A stretch of 64,000 nt of DNA from a bacterium (GCA_019637795.1 JAHBUY010000005.1:62001-126000), one strand, 5' to 3'. Numbered from the stretch's first letter, positions 1 to 8,736 are shown. Made by a program: numbers and translations. Notes: generated by a model from the sequence alone, not told the origin.

Positions 1-57
1 GGATGCGGAGCGGCCACCGGGTGCGGCCGCTCACCTCCGATCGATGCCGACCGAGCC

Positions 58-1023
58 ATGATCTCCGCCGAGCGACTGACCAAGCGCTTCGGCGCCTTCA
101 CCGCCATCGAGGACGTGTCGTTCGAGGTCGCGCGCGGCGAGATCGTGGGGTTCCTCGGACCGAACGGCGCCGGCAAGACCACCACCATGCGGATCCTCGC
201 CGGCGTCTTCCCCCCCACTCACGGACGGGTGCGGATCGACGGGCACGACACGGCGCGCAACGCGCTGCGGGCGCGGACGCTGGTCGGGTACTTCCCGGAA
301 CGGGTGTCGGTCTACCTCGACATGACGGTGCAGCACTACCTGCGCTACGTCGGCGAGATGAAGGGCCGGCACCGGCGCGACGCGCGCCGCGACGCCGCGG
401 CGGCGATGGCGAGTTGCAGCCTCGAACCGGTCGCCGACCGCCTGATCGGCACCCTGTCGAAGGGGTTCCGCCAACGCGTCGGCATCGCCCAGGCCCTGGT
501 CGGCGCGCCGCGCGTGCTCATCCTCGACGAGCCGACGGCCGGCCTCGATCCCGAGCAGGTCGCCGACATGCGCGGCCTCATCCGCGACCTGCGCGCCGAG
601 CGCACGGTGATCCTCTCGACCCACATCCTCCCCGAGGTCGAGGCCACCTGCGATCGCGTGATCATCATCCACCGCGGCCGCGTCCTCGCCCTCGACACCC
701 CCGCCAACCTCAACCGCCGCGTCCGCCGCGTCGCCCAGGTCGTCGTCGAGGTGCACGGCCCGCCAGCCGAGGTGCTGCCGGCCCTGCTGGCCGTGCCCGG
801 GGTGCGAGCCGTCGACGCGCTGCCGGGGGAGGGCACGCACGCCCTCGTCAGCGCCGATCCCGACCGCGACCTGCGCGAGGATCTCGCCGCCGCCGTCGTC
901 GGCCGCGGCTGGGGCCTGCGCGAGCTGCGCCCCAAGACGCTGACCCTCGAGGAGATCTTCCTCGCCCTGGTCGCCAGCCCGTCCGACGCGCCGGCGGCAG
1001 ACACGGCGGCGCGCGGCACGTGA
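58..1023 (+). CDS. ABC transporter ATP-binding subunit, GldA-like
   Basis: ATPase subunit of an ABC-2 type export system, acting on the cytoplasmic side of the inner membrane. The 321-aa product has a Walker A motif GPNGAGKT at residues 34-41, a signature-like LSKGFRQR near 132-140 and a Walker B/D-loop region LILDEPTAGLDPE near 155-165. The last 100 residues form the accessory C-terminal domain usual in GldA/CcmA-type ATPases. It is followed 7 bp later by the permease, then by a GldG-like auxiliary protein and a DUF4340 protein, so the four genes look like one operon. The transported substrate cannot be read from sequence. ATG at 58 is chosen because the family N-terminus (MISAERLTKRFG) begins there. 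Confidence 0.93.
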   Translation: MISAERLTKRFGAFTAIEDVSFEVARGEIVGFLGPNGAGKTTTMRILAGVFPPTHGRVRIDGHDTARNALRARTLVGYFPERVSVYLDMTVQHYLRYVGEMKGRHRRDARRDAAAAMASCSLEPVADRLIGTLSKGFRQRVGIAQALVGAPRVLILDEPTAGLDPEQVADMRGLIRDLRAERTVILSTHILPEVEATCDRVIIIHRGRVLALDTPANLNRRVRRVAQVVVEVHGPPAEVLPALLAVPGVRAVDALPGEGTHALVSADPDRDLREDLAAAVVGRGWGLRELRPKTLTLEEIFLALVASPSDAPAADTAARGT

Positions 1024-1030
1024 CGCGACG

Positions 1031-1771
1031 ATGAAGCTGCTGGTCATCTGCCGGCGCGAGCTGTCCGCCTACTTCGGGTCGGTCGCCGCCTACGTCCTGC
1101 TCGCCGTCTTCCTCGTGCTGAGCGGGTACTTCTTCTACAGCGACCTCATCTTCTTCATCCTCTTCGGCGGCTTCACGCTCGCCACCGGCCTGTGGCAGTT
1201 CGTCTTCCTCGACATGCGCATGGTGGCGATGCTGATCCTGCCGCTGCTCACCATGCGGCTGCTCGCCGAGGAGAAGAAGCTCGGCACCATGGAGCTGCTG
1301 TGGACGTATCCGGTGCGCGACGGCGAGATCGTGCTCGGCAAGTTCCTCGCCGCCCTGCTCTTCTACCTCGCCATGCTGCTGCCGACCGCGGCGGGACCGG
1401 TCGTCTTCCACCACTACCACGCGTTCGACGTGCCGCCGGTGCTCGCCGGCTATCTCGGCATGGTGCTGCTCGGCGCCGCTTTCATCGCCTGCGGCCTCTT
1501 CGTCTCCTCGCTGACCGAGAACCAGGTGGTCAGCGCCATGGTGACCTACGGCATCATCGTCCTGTTCTGGTTCATCACCTGGAACGAGGAGGCGGCGACG
1601 CACGACATCATGCGCTGGCTGCTCGGCGTCTCGCTGTTCGACCGCTTCTTCAACTTCACCCGCGGCGTCATCGACACCCGCGACGTCGTCTTCTTCGTCC
1701 TCTTCACCGGTTTCTTCCTCTTCCTCACCTGGCAGTCGCTCGCCACCCGGAGCTGGCGGGGGGTGCGCTGA
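1031..1771 (+). CDS. ABC-2 type transporter permease, GldF-like
   Basis: Membrane subunit of the ABC system encoded with the upstream ATPase. The 246-aa protein has about six hydrophobic segments (around residues 18-45, 55-75, 105-125, 140-160, 170-190 and 222-240). Its charged loop EEKKLGTMELLWTYP is typical of ABC-2 permeases of the GldF/NosY group. The stop codon lies 1 bp before the ATG of the next gene, which implies translational coupling. Function beyond export or membrane-complex assembly is not determinable. Confidence 0.9.
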   Translation: MKLLVICRRELSAYFGSVAAYVLLAVFLVLSGYFFYSDLIFFILFGGFTLATGLWQFVFLDMRMVAMLILPLLTMRLLAEEKKLGTMELLWTYPVRDGEIVLGKFLAALLFYLAMLLPTAAGPVVFHHYHAFDVPPVLAGYLGMVLLGAAFIACGLFVSSLTENQVVSAMVTYGIIVLFWFITWNEEAATHDIMRWLLGVSLFDRFFNFTRGVIDTRDVVFFVLFTGFFLFLTWQSLATRSWRGVR

Positions 1772-1772
1772 C

Positions 1773-3173
1773 ATGGCGGCGCGTCCGCTGCTGTCGCCGT
1801 CGCTGCGCGGCTGGCTGCAGCTCGGCGTCCAGGTCGCGCTCGTCCTCGTCCTGCTGATCGTTCTCGAGCTGCTGGCGACGCGCCACAACCAGCGCTTCGA
1901 CCTGACGCCGGCCAAGACCTTCGAGCTGTCGGGAAGCGCCCGCCAGGTCGCCGCCGGCCTCGACCGGCCGCTGCGCGTCACCGCCTTCTACAACAGCCAG
2001 AGCGCCGACAGCCGGCGCGACATGAACGATCTGCTCGAGCAGTTCGCGGTGGCGGCGCCGGACTTCACCTACCGTCTGGTCGATCTCGACCGCTCGCCGG
2101 CGCTGGCCGGCAAGTACAACGTGTCGAGCTACAACAGCGGCGTCCTCGAAGCCGGTGACGACCTCATCCGCCTGCGCTCGATCGACGAAGCCGAGCTCAC
2201 CGCCGCCCTGCTCAGCCTGAGCCGCGCCCGGCAGCGCACCGTCTGCTTCCTCACCGGGCACGCCGAGCGCAGCCCGGAGGACACCGACGAGCGCGCCGGC
2301 TACTCCGAGCTCGGCCGGGCGCTGACGCGCGAGCGCTTCGGCGTCGACGTCCTGCGCACCCTGCCGCGCCAGGGCGTGCCGACGCACTGCACGGTGCTGG
2401 TGCTCGCCGGCCCCTCCAAGGACCTGCTCCCGGGCGAAGCGGATGCGCTGCTCGGCTACCTGCGCGGCGGCGGGCGCGTGCTCCTGCTGGTCGATCCCGA
2501 TGCGCCCCCCTCGGTGATCGACTTCCTGCGCGGCGTCGGCATCGAGGCCAGGCGCGACCTCATCGTCGACGAGCAGAACCGCTTCGTCGGCGCCGACAGC
2601 TTCATGCCGCAGGTGCTGCGCTTCCGCGCCGAGACCTTCCACAACGCCCTGACCTCGCCGGCGGTGCTGTCGCTGGCGCGCCCGGTCGGCCCGCTCGGCG
2701 ACGACCGTCCCCCCGGCATCACCGTGACCTCGATCGCCGCCACCAGCCCCGACAGTTGGGCGATGGCCGACACCGTCACGCCGCCCGAGGGCGAGCCGCG
2801 CTTCCGGCGCGAGGTCGATCACCCGGGGCCGCTCTCGGTCGGCGTCCTCGCCACGTTCGCACCCGAGGCCGCGGACGCGCCTCCGGGCCAACTGATGGTG
2901 TTCGGCGACTCCGACTTCGCGACCAACTTCTACCTGGATCTGCTCGGCAACCGCGACCTGATCCTCAGCGCCATCGCGGTGCTGGCCGAGGACCCGGCGC
3001 TGGTGGCGGTGCGGCGCAAGAGCCAGCCGGGTGGAACGCTGTCGCCGATCTCGCTCACCGCCGCCGAGAGCCGCACCGTGTTCTGGGCCTCGGTGCTGGT
3101 GATGCCGCTGGCCGCGCTGCTGATCGGATCGCTGGTCGGCGTCCGCCGCCTGCGCCAGCGCGGAGGACGCTGA
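1773..3173 (+). CDS. GldG-like ABC transporter auxiliary protein
   Basis: A 466-aa membrane-anchored protein with one N-terminal transmembrane helix (about residues 14-32), a large extracytoplasmic region and a C-terminal helix (about 434-455) before a basic tail. After the first helix comes RFDLTPAKTFELS, the characteristic start of the GldG/ABC_transp_aux domain. In Bacteroidetes GldG partners GldA/GldF; similar triplets occur widely outside gliding bacteria. Gene order ATPase-permease-GldG-DUF4340 is the standard arrangement. Start at 1773 is 1 bp after the permease stop. Confidence 0.88.
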   Translation: MAARPLLSPSLRGWLQLGVQVALVLVLLIVLELLATRHNQRFDLTPAKTFELSGSARQVAAGLDRPLRVTAFYNSQSADSRRDMNDLLEQFAVAAPDFTYRLVDLDRSPALAGKYNVSSYNSGVLEAGDDLIRLRSIDEAELTAALLSLSRARQRTVCFLTGHAERSPEDTDERAGYSELGRALTRERFGVDVLRTLPRQGVPTHCTVLVLAGPSKDLLPGEADALLGYLRGGGRVLLLVDPDAPPSVIDFLRGVGIEARRDLIVDEQNRFVGADSFMPQVLRFRAETFHNALTSPAVLSLARPVGPLGDDRPPGITVTSIAATSPDSWAMADTVTPPEGEPRFRREVDHPGPLSVGVLATFAPEAADAPPGQLMVFGDSDFATNFYLDLLGNRDLILSAIAVLAEDPALVAVRRKSQPGGTLSPISLTAAESRTVFWASVLVMPLAALLIGSLVGVRRLRQRGGR

Positions 3174-3174
3174 G

Positions 3175-3723
3175 GTGGGCTGGCGCGGCACCGTGGCGCT
3201 GCTCGTCGTGGTGGTCGCCGCCGCGGCGTACCTCTACCACGATGTGAATGCCGGCCGGACGGACGGCTCGTGGAGCGCCATCTTCGAAGAGCCGCAGGAG
3301 CCGCCGCCGGCCGATCTGGTGAAGCGACTGCTGGCGTTCGATGCCGCCGGCATCACCGCCATCACGGTCCGCCGCGGCACCCAGGAGTGGCGCGCCGAAC
3401 GCACCGCCGACGGCTGGTCGGGCGCCGGCAGGGCCACCGACATGAACGACTTCCTGCACGACCTCGCGGCGCTCGCCGAGATCATGCCGATCGAGGTCGC
3501 GCCCGACACCCTGCGCGATCACGGGCTCGATCCGCCGCAGGCCTCGATCGAGCTGACGCGAAGCGGCGCGCCACCGCTGGTGCTGCTGGTCGGCGCCCGC
3601 AACCCGCCGGCCACCGGCGTCTACGTCCGCGTCGGCGCCGACGGTCCGGTGGTGCTCACCGGCGCCCTCCTGCTCTGGGACCTCGAGAAGATCGAGCGCG
3701 CTCTCGCCCCGCCGCCGTCGTGA
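3175..3723 (+). CDS. DUF4340 domain protein of the Gld-like ABC operon
   Basis: A 182-aa protein starting at GTG 3175, one base after the GldG-like stop. It has an N-terminal signal anchor (GTVALLVVVVAAAAYLYH), then a beta-rich domain with the pattern typical of DUF4340 (TVRRGTQEWRAERTADGWS; LRDHGLDPPQASIEL). It lacks the repeated copies found in longer DUF4340 proteins, so it is a minimal form. Co-occurrence with the ABC genes suggests a periplasmic accessory role, which is inference. Confidence 0.82.
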   Translation: MGWRGTVALLVVVVAAAAYLYHDVNAGRTDGSWSAIFEEPQEPPPADLVKRLLAFDAAGITAITVRRGTQEWRAERTADGWSGAGRATDMNDFLHDLAALAEIMPIEVAPDTLRDHGLDPPQASIELTRSGAPPLVLLVGARNPPATGVYVRVGADGPVVLTGALLLWDLEKIERALAPPPS

Positions 3724-3729
3724 CGGCCG

Positions 3730-4080
3730 TCAGCGCGGCGCATCGGTGAGCTCGATGACGTTGCCGTCGGGGTCCTGGAGCCAGAGCTGATTGCCGCCCG
3801 GATCCAGCGTCGCGATGCCGAGGTCGGCCAGCTCGCGGCGCGCCGCAGCGAGATCGTCGACCGCGAGGGCGAAGTGCGGGCCGCTGGGATCGAGCGCCGG
3901 CGGCGGCGGCGCGCCCTCGATCAGGTGCAACTGCCCACCGCCGATCCCGTACCAGCGGCCCGGGATCCCGAAGTCCGGACGCGGCAGCGGGCGCAGCCCG
4001 AGCACCCCTTCATAGAATGCGATGGCGCGCGCCAGATTCGCCACGCGGATCGAGCAGTGATGCAGCGTCGTCGGCGTCAT
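3730..4080 (-). CDS. VOC family (glyoxalase/bleomycin-resistance fold) protein
   Basis: A 116-aa single-domain vicinal-oxygen-chelate protein. It shows the beta-alpha-beta-beta-beta repeat (HHCSIRVANLARAIAFYEGV in the first half, HFALAVDDLAAARRELADLG in the second) and ends with the usual LQDPDGNVIEL strand containing the metal-ligand Glu. The start ATG at 4080 is preferred over an upstream in-frame start, because the added residues are low-complexity Arg/Ala/Gly and match no family. It is convergent with the ABC operon (6 bp between stops). Substrate unknown. Confidence 0.88.
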   Translation of the reverse strand: MTPTTLHHCSIRVANLARAIAFYEGVLGLRPLPRPDFGIPGRWYGIGGGQLHLIEGAPPPPALDPSGPHFALAVDDLAAARRELADLGIATLDPGGNQLWLQDPDGNVIELTDAPR

Positions 4081-4223
4081 GCGGCCTCCGTGTGCTGCGG
4101 ATAGTGACCCGATCCGCGGCGGGCGCGCAATCGCCGCGGAACGACCAGTCCGCTCGCCGCGCGGGTCGCCGCTCGCGCTCCGCCGTCGCGTCTCCCTCCC
4201 ACCCGCGGACGCCGCACGTTGGC

Positions 4224-4251
4224 TTGACTCTCGGATGTCGGCGCCTAGGAT
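4224..4251 (+). promoter_or_regulatory. Promoter of the LysR gene
   Basis: TTGACT at 4224-4229, a 16-bp spacer and TAGGAT at 4246-4251. The ATG of the LysR gene lies 11 nt after the -10-like element and no Shine-Dalgarno sequence separates them, so the transcript is probably leaderless or nearly so. Confidence 0.55.
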
Positions 4252-4262
4252 TAGCAACGTTT

Positions 4263-5150
4263 ATGCATATCGAGACCTTGAAAGTCTTTTGCGACGTGGT
4301 CGAGACGGGCAGCTTCTCCCTGGCGGCCTCGCAGAACTTCATCACCCAGTCCGCGGTCAGCCAGCAGTTGCGGGCCCTCGAGGCCAAGTACCGGTGCAAG
4401 CTGCTGGAGCGCAGCCGCGGCGGCGCCAAGCCGACGCCGCAGGGCGCCATCCTGTACCGGACGAGCCGCGAGATCATCGACCGCTTCCAGGACGTCGAGG
4501 CCGAGCTGCAGCACAGTTGCGCGGTGGTCGGCGGCCACCTGCGGCTGGCCATCGTCTACAGCGTCGGCCTGCACGAGCTGCCGCCGTACCTGAAGGAGTA
4601 CCTGCGCAACTACCCGGAGGTGAACGTCCACGTCGAGTACTCGCGGCCGAACAAGATCTACGAGAACGTCATCGCGCAGCAGATCGACCTCGGCATCGTC
4701 GCCTACCCGCAGAAGCACCCGCAGATCATCATCACGCCGCTGCGCGAGGACCATCTGGTGCTCGCCTGCGCGCCGCAGCACCCGCTCGCCAACGCCAAGA
4801 AGATCTCCGTCTCGCGGCTCGACGGCGAGACGATGGTCGGCTACGAGCGCGACATCGCCACCCGCAAGGCGACCGACCAGATGCTGCGCAACCACCACGT
4901 GAACGTCCACTACGCGGCCGAGTTCGACAACATCGAGACCATCAAGCGGGCGGTGGAGATCGGCCAGGGCGTCGCCATCGTGCCCCTGCCGGCCATCCGC
5001 CTCGAGGTCGAGCACGGGCTGCTGAAGGTCGTGCGGCTCACCGACGAGACGCTCCTGCGGCCGCTGGGCATCATCCACAAGCGCGGCCGCCACCTATCGC
5101 CGGCGGCGGAGAAGTTCGTCGACATCCTCCGCCGGGACGACATCGCGTAG
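4263..5150 (+). CDS. LysR-family transcriptional regulator
   Basis: A 295-aa regulator. Residues 1-60 form the winged HTH (TLKVFCDVVETGSFSLAA; QSAVSQQLRALE), followed by a linker helix and the periplasmic-binding-protein-like effector domain (about 90-290; VSRLDGETMVGYERD, VEIGQGVAIVPLP). The binding domain resembles the CysB/CbbR branch in general character, but the ligand cannot be assigned. LysR proteins often regulate a divergent neighbour; the minus-strand neighbour here is the VOC gene, 182 bp away. Start chosen at ATG 4263, since HTH residues begin immediately. Confidence 0.93.
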   Translation: MHIETLKVFCDVVETGSFSLAASQNFITQSAVSQQLRALEAKYRCKLLERSRGGAKPTPQGAILYRTSREIIDRFQDVEAELQHSCAVVGGHLRLAIVYSVGLHELPPYLKEYLRNYPEVNVHVEYSRPNKIYENVIAQQIDLGIVAYPQKHPQIIITPLREDHLVLACAPQHPLANAKKISVSRLDGETMVGYERDIATRKATDQMLRNHHVNVHYAAEFDNIETIKRAVEIGQGVAIVPLPAIRLEVEHGLLKVVRLTDETLLRPLGIIHKRGRHLSPAAEKFVDILRRDDIA

Positions 5151-5236
5151 AACGGGCAACGCCGTCAGCCACCCGCGGTCGGGCGTCAGCCGAACGCGGC
5201 CGACGGCCGGGCGCCGCGGGTCGAGCGTGGTCGTCC

Positions 5237-5914
5237 CTATCCGCGGTCCGTCTTCCGCGCCGCGCAACCGCGGCGCACCGGGCAGGCGGGACAGTCGGCG
5301 CGGCGCGCCTGACAGATGGTGGCGCCGAGGTCCATGATCGCCTGGTTGAAGTCGCCGGCGGCGCCGGCGGGCGTGACCTGGGCCGCGAGATCCCACAGAC
5401 GGCGGTGCAACACGGCCTTGCCGCCGCGGACGCGGATCCCGAACCAGCGCTGCAGCACCCGCGCCGCGTTGGTGTCGAGGATCGGCTCGTCCCGGCCGAA
5501 GGCGATGCTGAGCACCGCCCCGGCGGTGTAGCGGCCGATGCCGGGCAGCGCGCGGATGCGCTGCGCGTCCGCCGGCAGGCGACCCGCATGCTCCGCGACG
5601 ACGATGCGCGCCGTGCGCTGCAGGTTGCGGGCGCGGGCGTAGTAGCCGAGCCCCTCCCAGGCTTCGCGCACCTGCGGTTCGTCGGCCGCCGCCAGGGCGG
5701 CGAACGAGGGGTACTGGCGGACGAAACGCCGGTAGAATCCCTTCACCCGCTCCACCTGGGTCTGCTGCAACATCACCTCCGAGACCAGGATCCGATACGG
5801 ATCGCGGGTCCGCCGCCACGGCAATCGGCGGCCGTTGGCGCGGTACCAGGCCAGCAGGAGGCGCTGGAAGCGCCGCACGGCGGCGGCGGGCGGGGCGGGG
5901 CGCGGGCGGCGCAT
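5237..5914 (-). CDS. mutY: Adenine DNA glycosylase MutY, short form
   Basis: Removes adenine mispaired with 8-oxoguanine in base-excision repair. The 225-aa product contains the HhH-GPD fold: the catalytic-Glu region SEVMLQQTQV, the hairpin LPGIGRYTAGA and the catalytic-Asp segment ILDTNAARVL. The 4Fe-4S loop is complete, with cysteine spacing C-x6-C-x2-C-x5-C at the C-terminus. The protein stops right after the cluster. Canonical MutY (about 350 aa) continues with a NUDIX-like domain that recognises 8-oxoG, absent here. The adenine-specific call rests on the MutY-type catalytic core; a related monofunctional glycosylase is possible. Confidence 0.85.
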   Translation of the reverse strand: MRRPRPAPPAAAVRRFQRLLLAWYRANGRRLPWRRTRDPYRILVSEVMLQQTQVERVKGFYRRFVRQYPSFAALAAADEPQVREAWEGLGYYARARNLQRTARIVVAEHAGRLPADAQRIRALPGIGRYTAGAVLSIAFGRDEPILDTNAARVLQRWFGIRVRGGKAVLHRRLWDLAAQVTPAGAAGDFNQAIMDLGATICQARRADCPACPVRRGCAARKTDRG

Positions 5915-5921
5915 TTCTCAG

Positions 5922-5950
5922 GCGACAATCGAATTGCCGGCCGATAGCAT
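5922..5950 (+). promoter_or_regulatory. Promoter of the YiiX-like gene
   Basis: GCGACA (5922-5927), 17-bp spacer, TAGCAT (5945-5950). The start codon at 5960 follows after 9 nt without a ribosome-binding site, again compatible with a leaderless transcript. Confidence 0.4.
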
Positions 5951-5959
5951 GGGGACGCG

Positions 5960-6970
5960 ATGGTCGCCTCGAAGCCCATCCGCAAGCTGCGGCGCTGGTT
6001 GATCGCCGAGTGCACTCGGCTCCTCACCCAGCCGCTCGCCACCTACGTCCAGCGCGTCCCGAACAACGTCGACACGCTGCAGCGCACGCTGCGCAAGGGC
6101 GACGTGCTGCTGGTCGAGGGCGACCAGCGCATCAGCCAGGTGATCCGCTACCTGACGCAGAGCTCGTGGTCGCACTGCGCGCTGTACGTCGGCGACGAGC
6201 TGCTGCAGCGCGACCCGGCGCGCGCCGACGAGCTGCGGGCTCGCTTCGGCGACGCCGCCCAGCACCTGCTCATCGAGGCCGAGGCCGGCGACGGCGTCGT
6301 CGTCAGCCCGCTCGCCAAGTACGAGCGCTACAACATCCGCATCTGCCGACCGCAGGGGCTGCATCGCGAGGACGTGGACGCGGTGATGAGCCACGTCATC
6401 GACCACCTCGGCGTGCGCTACAACGTCCGCCACCTCTTCGAGCTGGCGCGCTTCTTCTTCCCGGTGAGCCTGGTGCCGCGGCGCTGGCGGCGCGCCGCGC
6501 TCGCCTTCGGCGGCTCGCGCTCGGGACGGGCGGCGATCTGCTCGACCATGATCGCCGAGGCCTTCGCGCGCGTCGGCTATCCGATCCTGCCCGAGGTGGT
6601 GCTGATCGACGCCGGCGCGCCCGGCCCGTGGTGGCGGCGCTGGATGGGTTACCACAGCGGTTTGCCGGCGGTCCGCTTCCGGCGCGCCAACACGTCGGTG
6701 ATCACGCCGCGCGACTTCGACCTGTCGCCCTACTTCGAGGTGGTGAAGTTCAACCACCTCGGCGATCCGCGCTTCGATTACCGGCAGATCGTCTGGGAGG
6801 ATGCGCCGCACGCGCACGATGCCAACGGCAATGGCAATGGCAGCGAGATCGCCGCCGCGACGGCGCCGCCGGCGCCCGCCGCGCCGGCGACGCTGGAGCG
6901 ACCGGCGGGACCGCGACGCCGGTTGCTGCGTCTGCGGCCCGCCTTTCTCAATCGCTCGAGCGCGAGCTGA
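5960..6970 (+). CDS. YiiX/YebB-like permuted papain-fold amidase
   Basis: A 336-aa protein of the YiiX/YebB (NlpC/P60-related, circularly permuted) superfamily. It shows GDVLLVEGDQRISQVIRYLT and SSWSHCALYVGDELL (the His-containing strand), a conserved EAEAGDGVVVSPL segment, and ICSTMIAEAF near residue 196, where the Cys is the likely nucleophile. Members are thought to cleave amide or ester bonds in lipids or peptides. The C-terminal 60 residues are Ala/Pro-rich and disordered, including a run of Asn-Gly dipeptides (DANGNGNGS). No obvious partner gene. Confidence 0.82.
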   Translation: MVASKPIRKLRRWLIAECTRLLTQPLATYVQRVPNNVDTLQRTLRKGDVLLVEGDQRISQVIRYLTQSSWSHCALYVGDELLQRDPARADELRARFGDAAQHLLIEAEAGDGVVVSPLAKYERYNIRICRPQGLHREDVDAVMSHVIDHLGVRYNVRHLFELARFFFPVSLVPRRWRRAALAFGGSRSGRAAICSTMIAEAFARVGYPILPEVVLIDAGAPGPWWRRWMGYHSGLPAVRFRRANTSVITPRDFDLSPYFEVVKFNHLGDPRFDYRQIVWEDAPHAHDANGNGNGSEIAAATAPPAPAAPATLERPAGPRRRLLRLRPAFLNRSSAS

Positions 6971-7432
6971 TCACTTCTTGCCGCCACCGCGCGGCGTCAT
7001 GTCGAGGTCGGGCGGCGGCGCGTCGGGAAGCTGCCAACGGATGTAGGGCTTCTCCTTCAGCTCGTGGTAGGCGTTCGCCATGTCGATCGCGGAGTGGAAC
7101 GCGGCTTCGAAGGCGGCGAAGTCCTTCTTTTCGATCGCGGTCTCGAGCGGCTTCCAGTTCTCTTCCAGGAACTGGTTCAGCGCCTCCTCGTGCTTCGGCC
7201 GCATGAAGGCGCCGAGCTCCATCAGACCGCGGATCTCCTTGTACTGGAACTTGGCCATCGGCCAGTTCTCCGCCTTGGCGGCGTAATACAGCTTCCAGGT
7301 GCGCGCGCCGACCTCGGGCATGAGGCGCGCCAGACCGGGCTGGATGGTCGCCATGTCCTCGAGCGTCATGCTGTTCTTGCCGCTCCAGAACGTGAGCGAC
7401 TTCACCTTCGCTTCGAATTCCTCGTCCGTCAT
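6971..7432 (-). CDS. Unknown conserved-looking helical protein
   Basis: A 153-aa soluble protein I do not recognise. It is rich in Glu, Lys, Trp and aromatic residues and looks all-helical (ARTWKLYYAAKAENWPMAKF; YKEIRGLMELGAFM; FEAAFHSAIDMANAYHELKE), with a Pro/Gly-rich tail. The motif pair His...AYHELKE resembles haem- or metal-associated four-helix proteins, but that is speculation. Codon use matches the neighbours and GGGAGA lies upstream of the ATG at 7432. Its stop abuts the YiiX-like gene on the other strand (convergent). Confidence 0.75.
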   Translation of the reverse strand: MTDEEFEAKVKSLTFWSGKNSMTLEDMATIQPGLARLMPEVGARTWKLYYAAKAENWPMAKFQYKEIRGLMELGAFMRPKHEEALNQFLEENWKPLETAIEKKDFAAFEAAFHSAIDMANAYHELKEKPYIRWQLPDAPPPDLDMTPRGGGKK

Positions 7433-7578
7433 CGGTTCGATCTCCCGCTGTGGCGTGTCCGTGCCGCCGGTGGTGAAACGGCTGTTTGTCTATCGGAAGG
7501 CGCGCGCGGGGGTCAATCCACGCCGCGCGCCGTCGTCCTGTCCGGATCCGCGCCGGACGGCGCGGCCGGCGACGACAT

Positions 7579-7607
7579 TTGCCAAAGCGCAGGGACGCGG
7601 ATAGCTC
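7579..7607 (+). promoter_or_regulatory. Promoter of the gluconate-dehydrogenase-subunit-3-like gene
   Basis: TTGCCA (7579-7584), 17-bp spacer, TAGCTC (7602-7607), then the ATG at 7618 after 10 nt. No ribosome-binding site, so a leaderless transcript is likely. Confidence 0.45.
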
Positions 7608-7617
7608 TGCGAGCATC

Positions 7618-8736
7618 ATGCCCGGGATCGACGAGCTCTTTCGCATCGCCGTGCGCCGGCGTCGCTTCCTGCAGGGCGTTGCCGTCGCCTCGGGCGCCCT
7701 GCTCGCGCCGCGCTGGGCGCGCCGCGCCGGCGCCACGGCGCCGGCGCCGTTGGCCGGCTTCCTCAGCGACGAGCAGTACCGCGCCGTCGAAGCGCTGACG
7801 GCGCGCCTGGTGTCGGCGGACGACGGTCAACCCGGCGCGCGCGAATGCGGGGTCGCGGATTACGTCCAGGGGCTGCTCTCCGCCTTCCCAGGCGCCGACG
7901 CCAATGCCGACGGCCGGGTGAGCGCCGCCGACCTCACCGCCGTCGGGCTCGCCACCGGCGGGTCCGATCCCAACGCCGACGCGAATGGCGACGGCGTGGT
8001 CGACGACGGCGACCGCGCGACGACGGTGGCCTCGCTCTTCGGCGGCCCGGTGCTCGCCGGCCCCCCGGCGTTCGCGGGGCGGCCGATCTTCGCCGGCGGG
8101 CCATTCAGCGATCGCAACCCGTACCCCGATGCCCGCACCGGCACGCCGTCGAACGACTTCCCGGCCAACGCCTTCGCCAGCGCGCTGCCGCTGAGCCGAC
8201 TGCAGCGGCTGGCCTGGACCGTGCGCCTGCTCGGTGCCGACGCCGTCCCCGAGGTGCGCGACAACCCCCTGGCCCGGACGCTCGCCGACGTGGACCTGCG
8301 CGCCCGCTACCGCGATGGCCTGGCGCTGGTGGCGTCGATCAGCGCCGCCGACTACGGCGCGCCGTTCGCCCAGCTCGCCCCGGCCCAGCAGGACGCGGTG
8401 ATCGCGAAGCTCAAGCGTCAACTGCGCCCGTTCTACGACCTGCTCGTCGACCACACGATCGAGGGCATGCTGTGCGCGCCCGAGTACGGCGGCAATCGCG
8501 ACCTCGCCGGCTGGACGCTGGTCGGCTTCGATGGCGACAGCCAGCCGCTCGGCTACACCATCTTCGACGAGACGATCGGCGACTACCGCGAGCGTCCCGA
8601 CAAGCCGAATTCGCGCCTCGATCCCGACGATCCGTGCAGCGGCTTCAGCCCCGGCATGACGCAGTTCCTGCGCGTCGTGCTGGTACAGCTCGCTGGCGCG
8701 ACCGAATTCCCCACACCGTTCTGCTTCGACGAGTGA
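7618..8736 (+). CDS. Tat-exported gluconate 2-dehydrogenase subunit 3-like protein with inserted dockerin-like repeat
   Basis: A 372-aa protein. The N-terminus has a twin-arginine signal (RRRRFLQGVAVASGALLAP), followed by the gluconate 2-dehydrogenase subunit 3 start (LSDEQYRAVEALTARL). The family sequence is then split by a ~55-residue insert of two calcium-loop motifs (DANADGRVSAADL; DANGDGVVDDGD), a dockerin-like pair. The family pattern resumes later (PAQQDAVIAKL, DLLVDHTIEGMLCAPEYGGN, GWTLVGFDGD). In this family the small subunit is needed for export and maturation of the GMC flavoprotein subunit, encoded here 3 bp downstream. The start at 7618 places the Tat motif at the N-terminus; an earlier in-frame start adds only Arg-rich residues. 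Confidence 0.85.
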   Translation: MPGIDELFRIAVRRRRFLQGVAVASGALLAPRWARRAGATAPAPLAGFLSDEQYRAVEALTARLVSADDGQPGARECGVADYVQGLLSAFPGADANADGRVSAADLTAVGLATGGSDPNADANGDGVVDDGDRATTVASLFGGPVLAGPPAFAGRPIFAGGPFSDRNPYPDARTGTPSNDFPANAFASALPLSRLQRLAWTVRLLGADAVPEVRDNPLARTLADVDLRARYRDGLALVASISAADYGAPFAQLAPAQQDAVIAKLKRQLRPFYDLLVDHTIEGMLCAPEYGGNRDLAGWTLVGFDGDSQPLGYTIFDETIGDYRERPDKPNSRLDPDDPCSGFSPGMTQFLRVVLVQLAGATEFPTPFCFDE

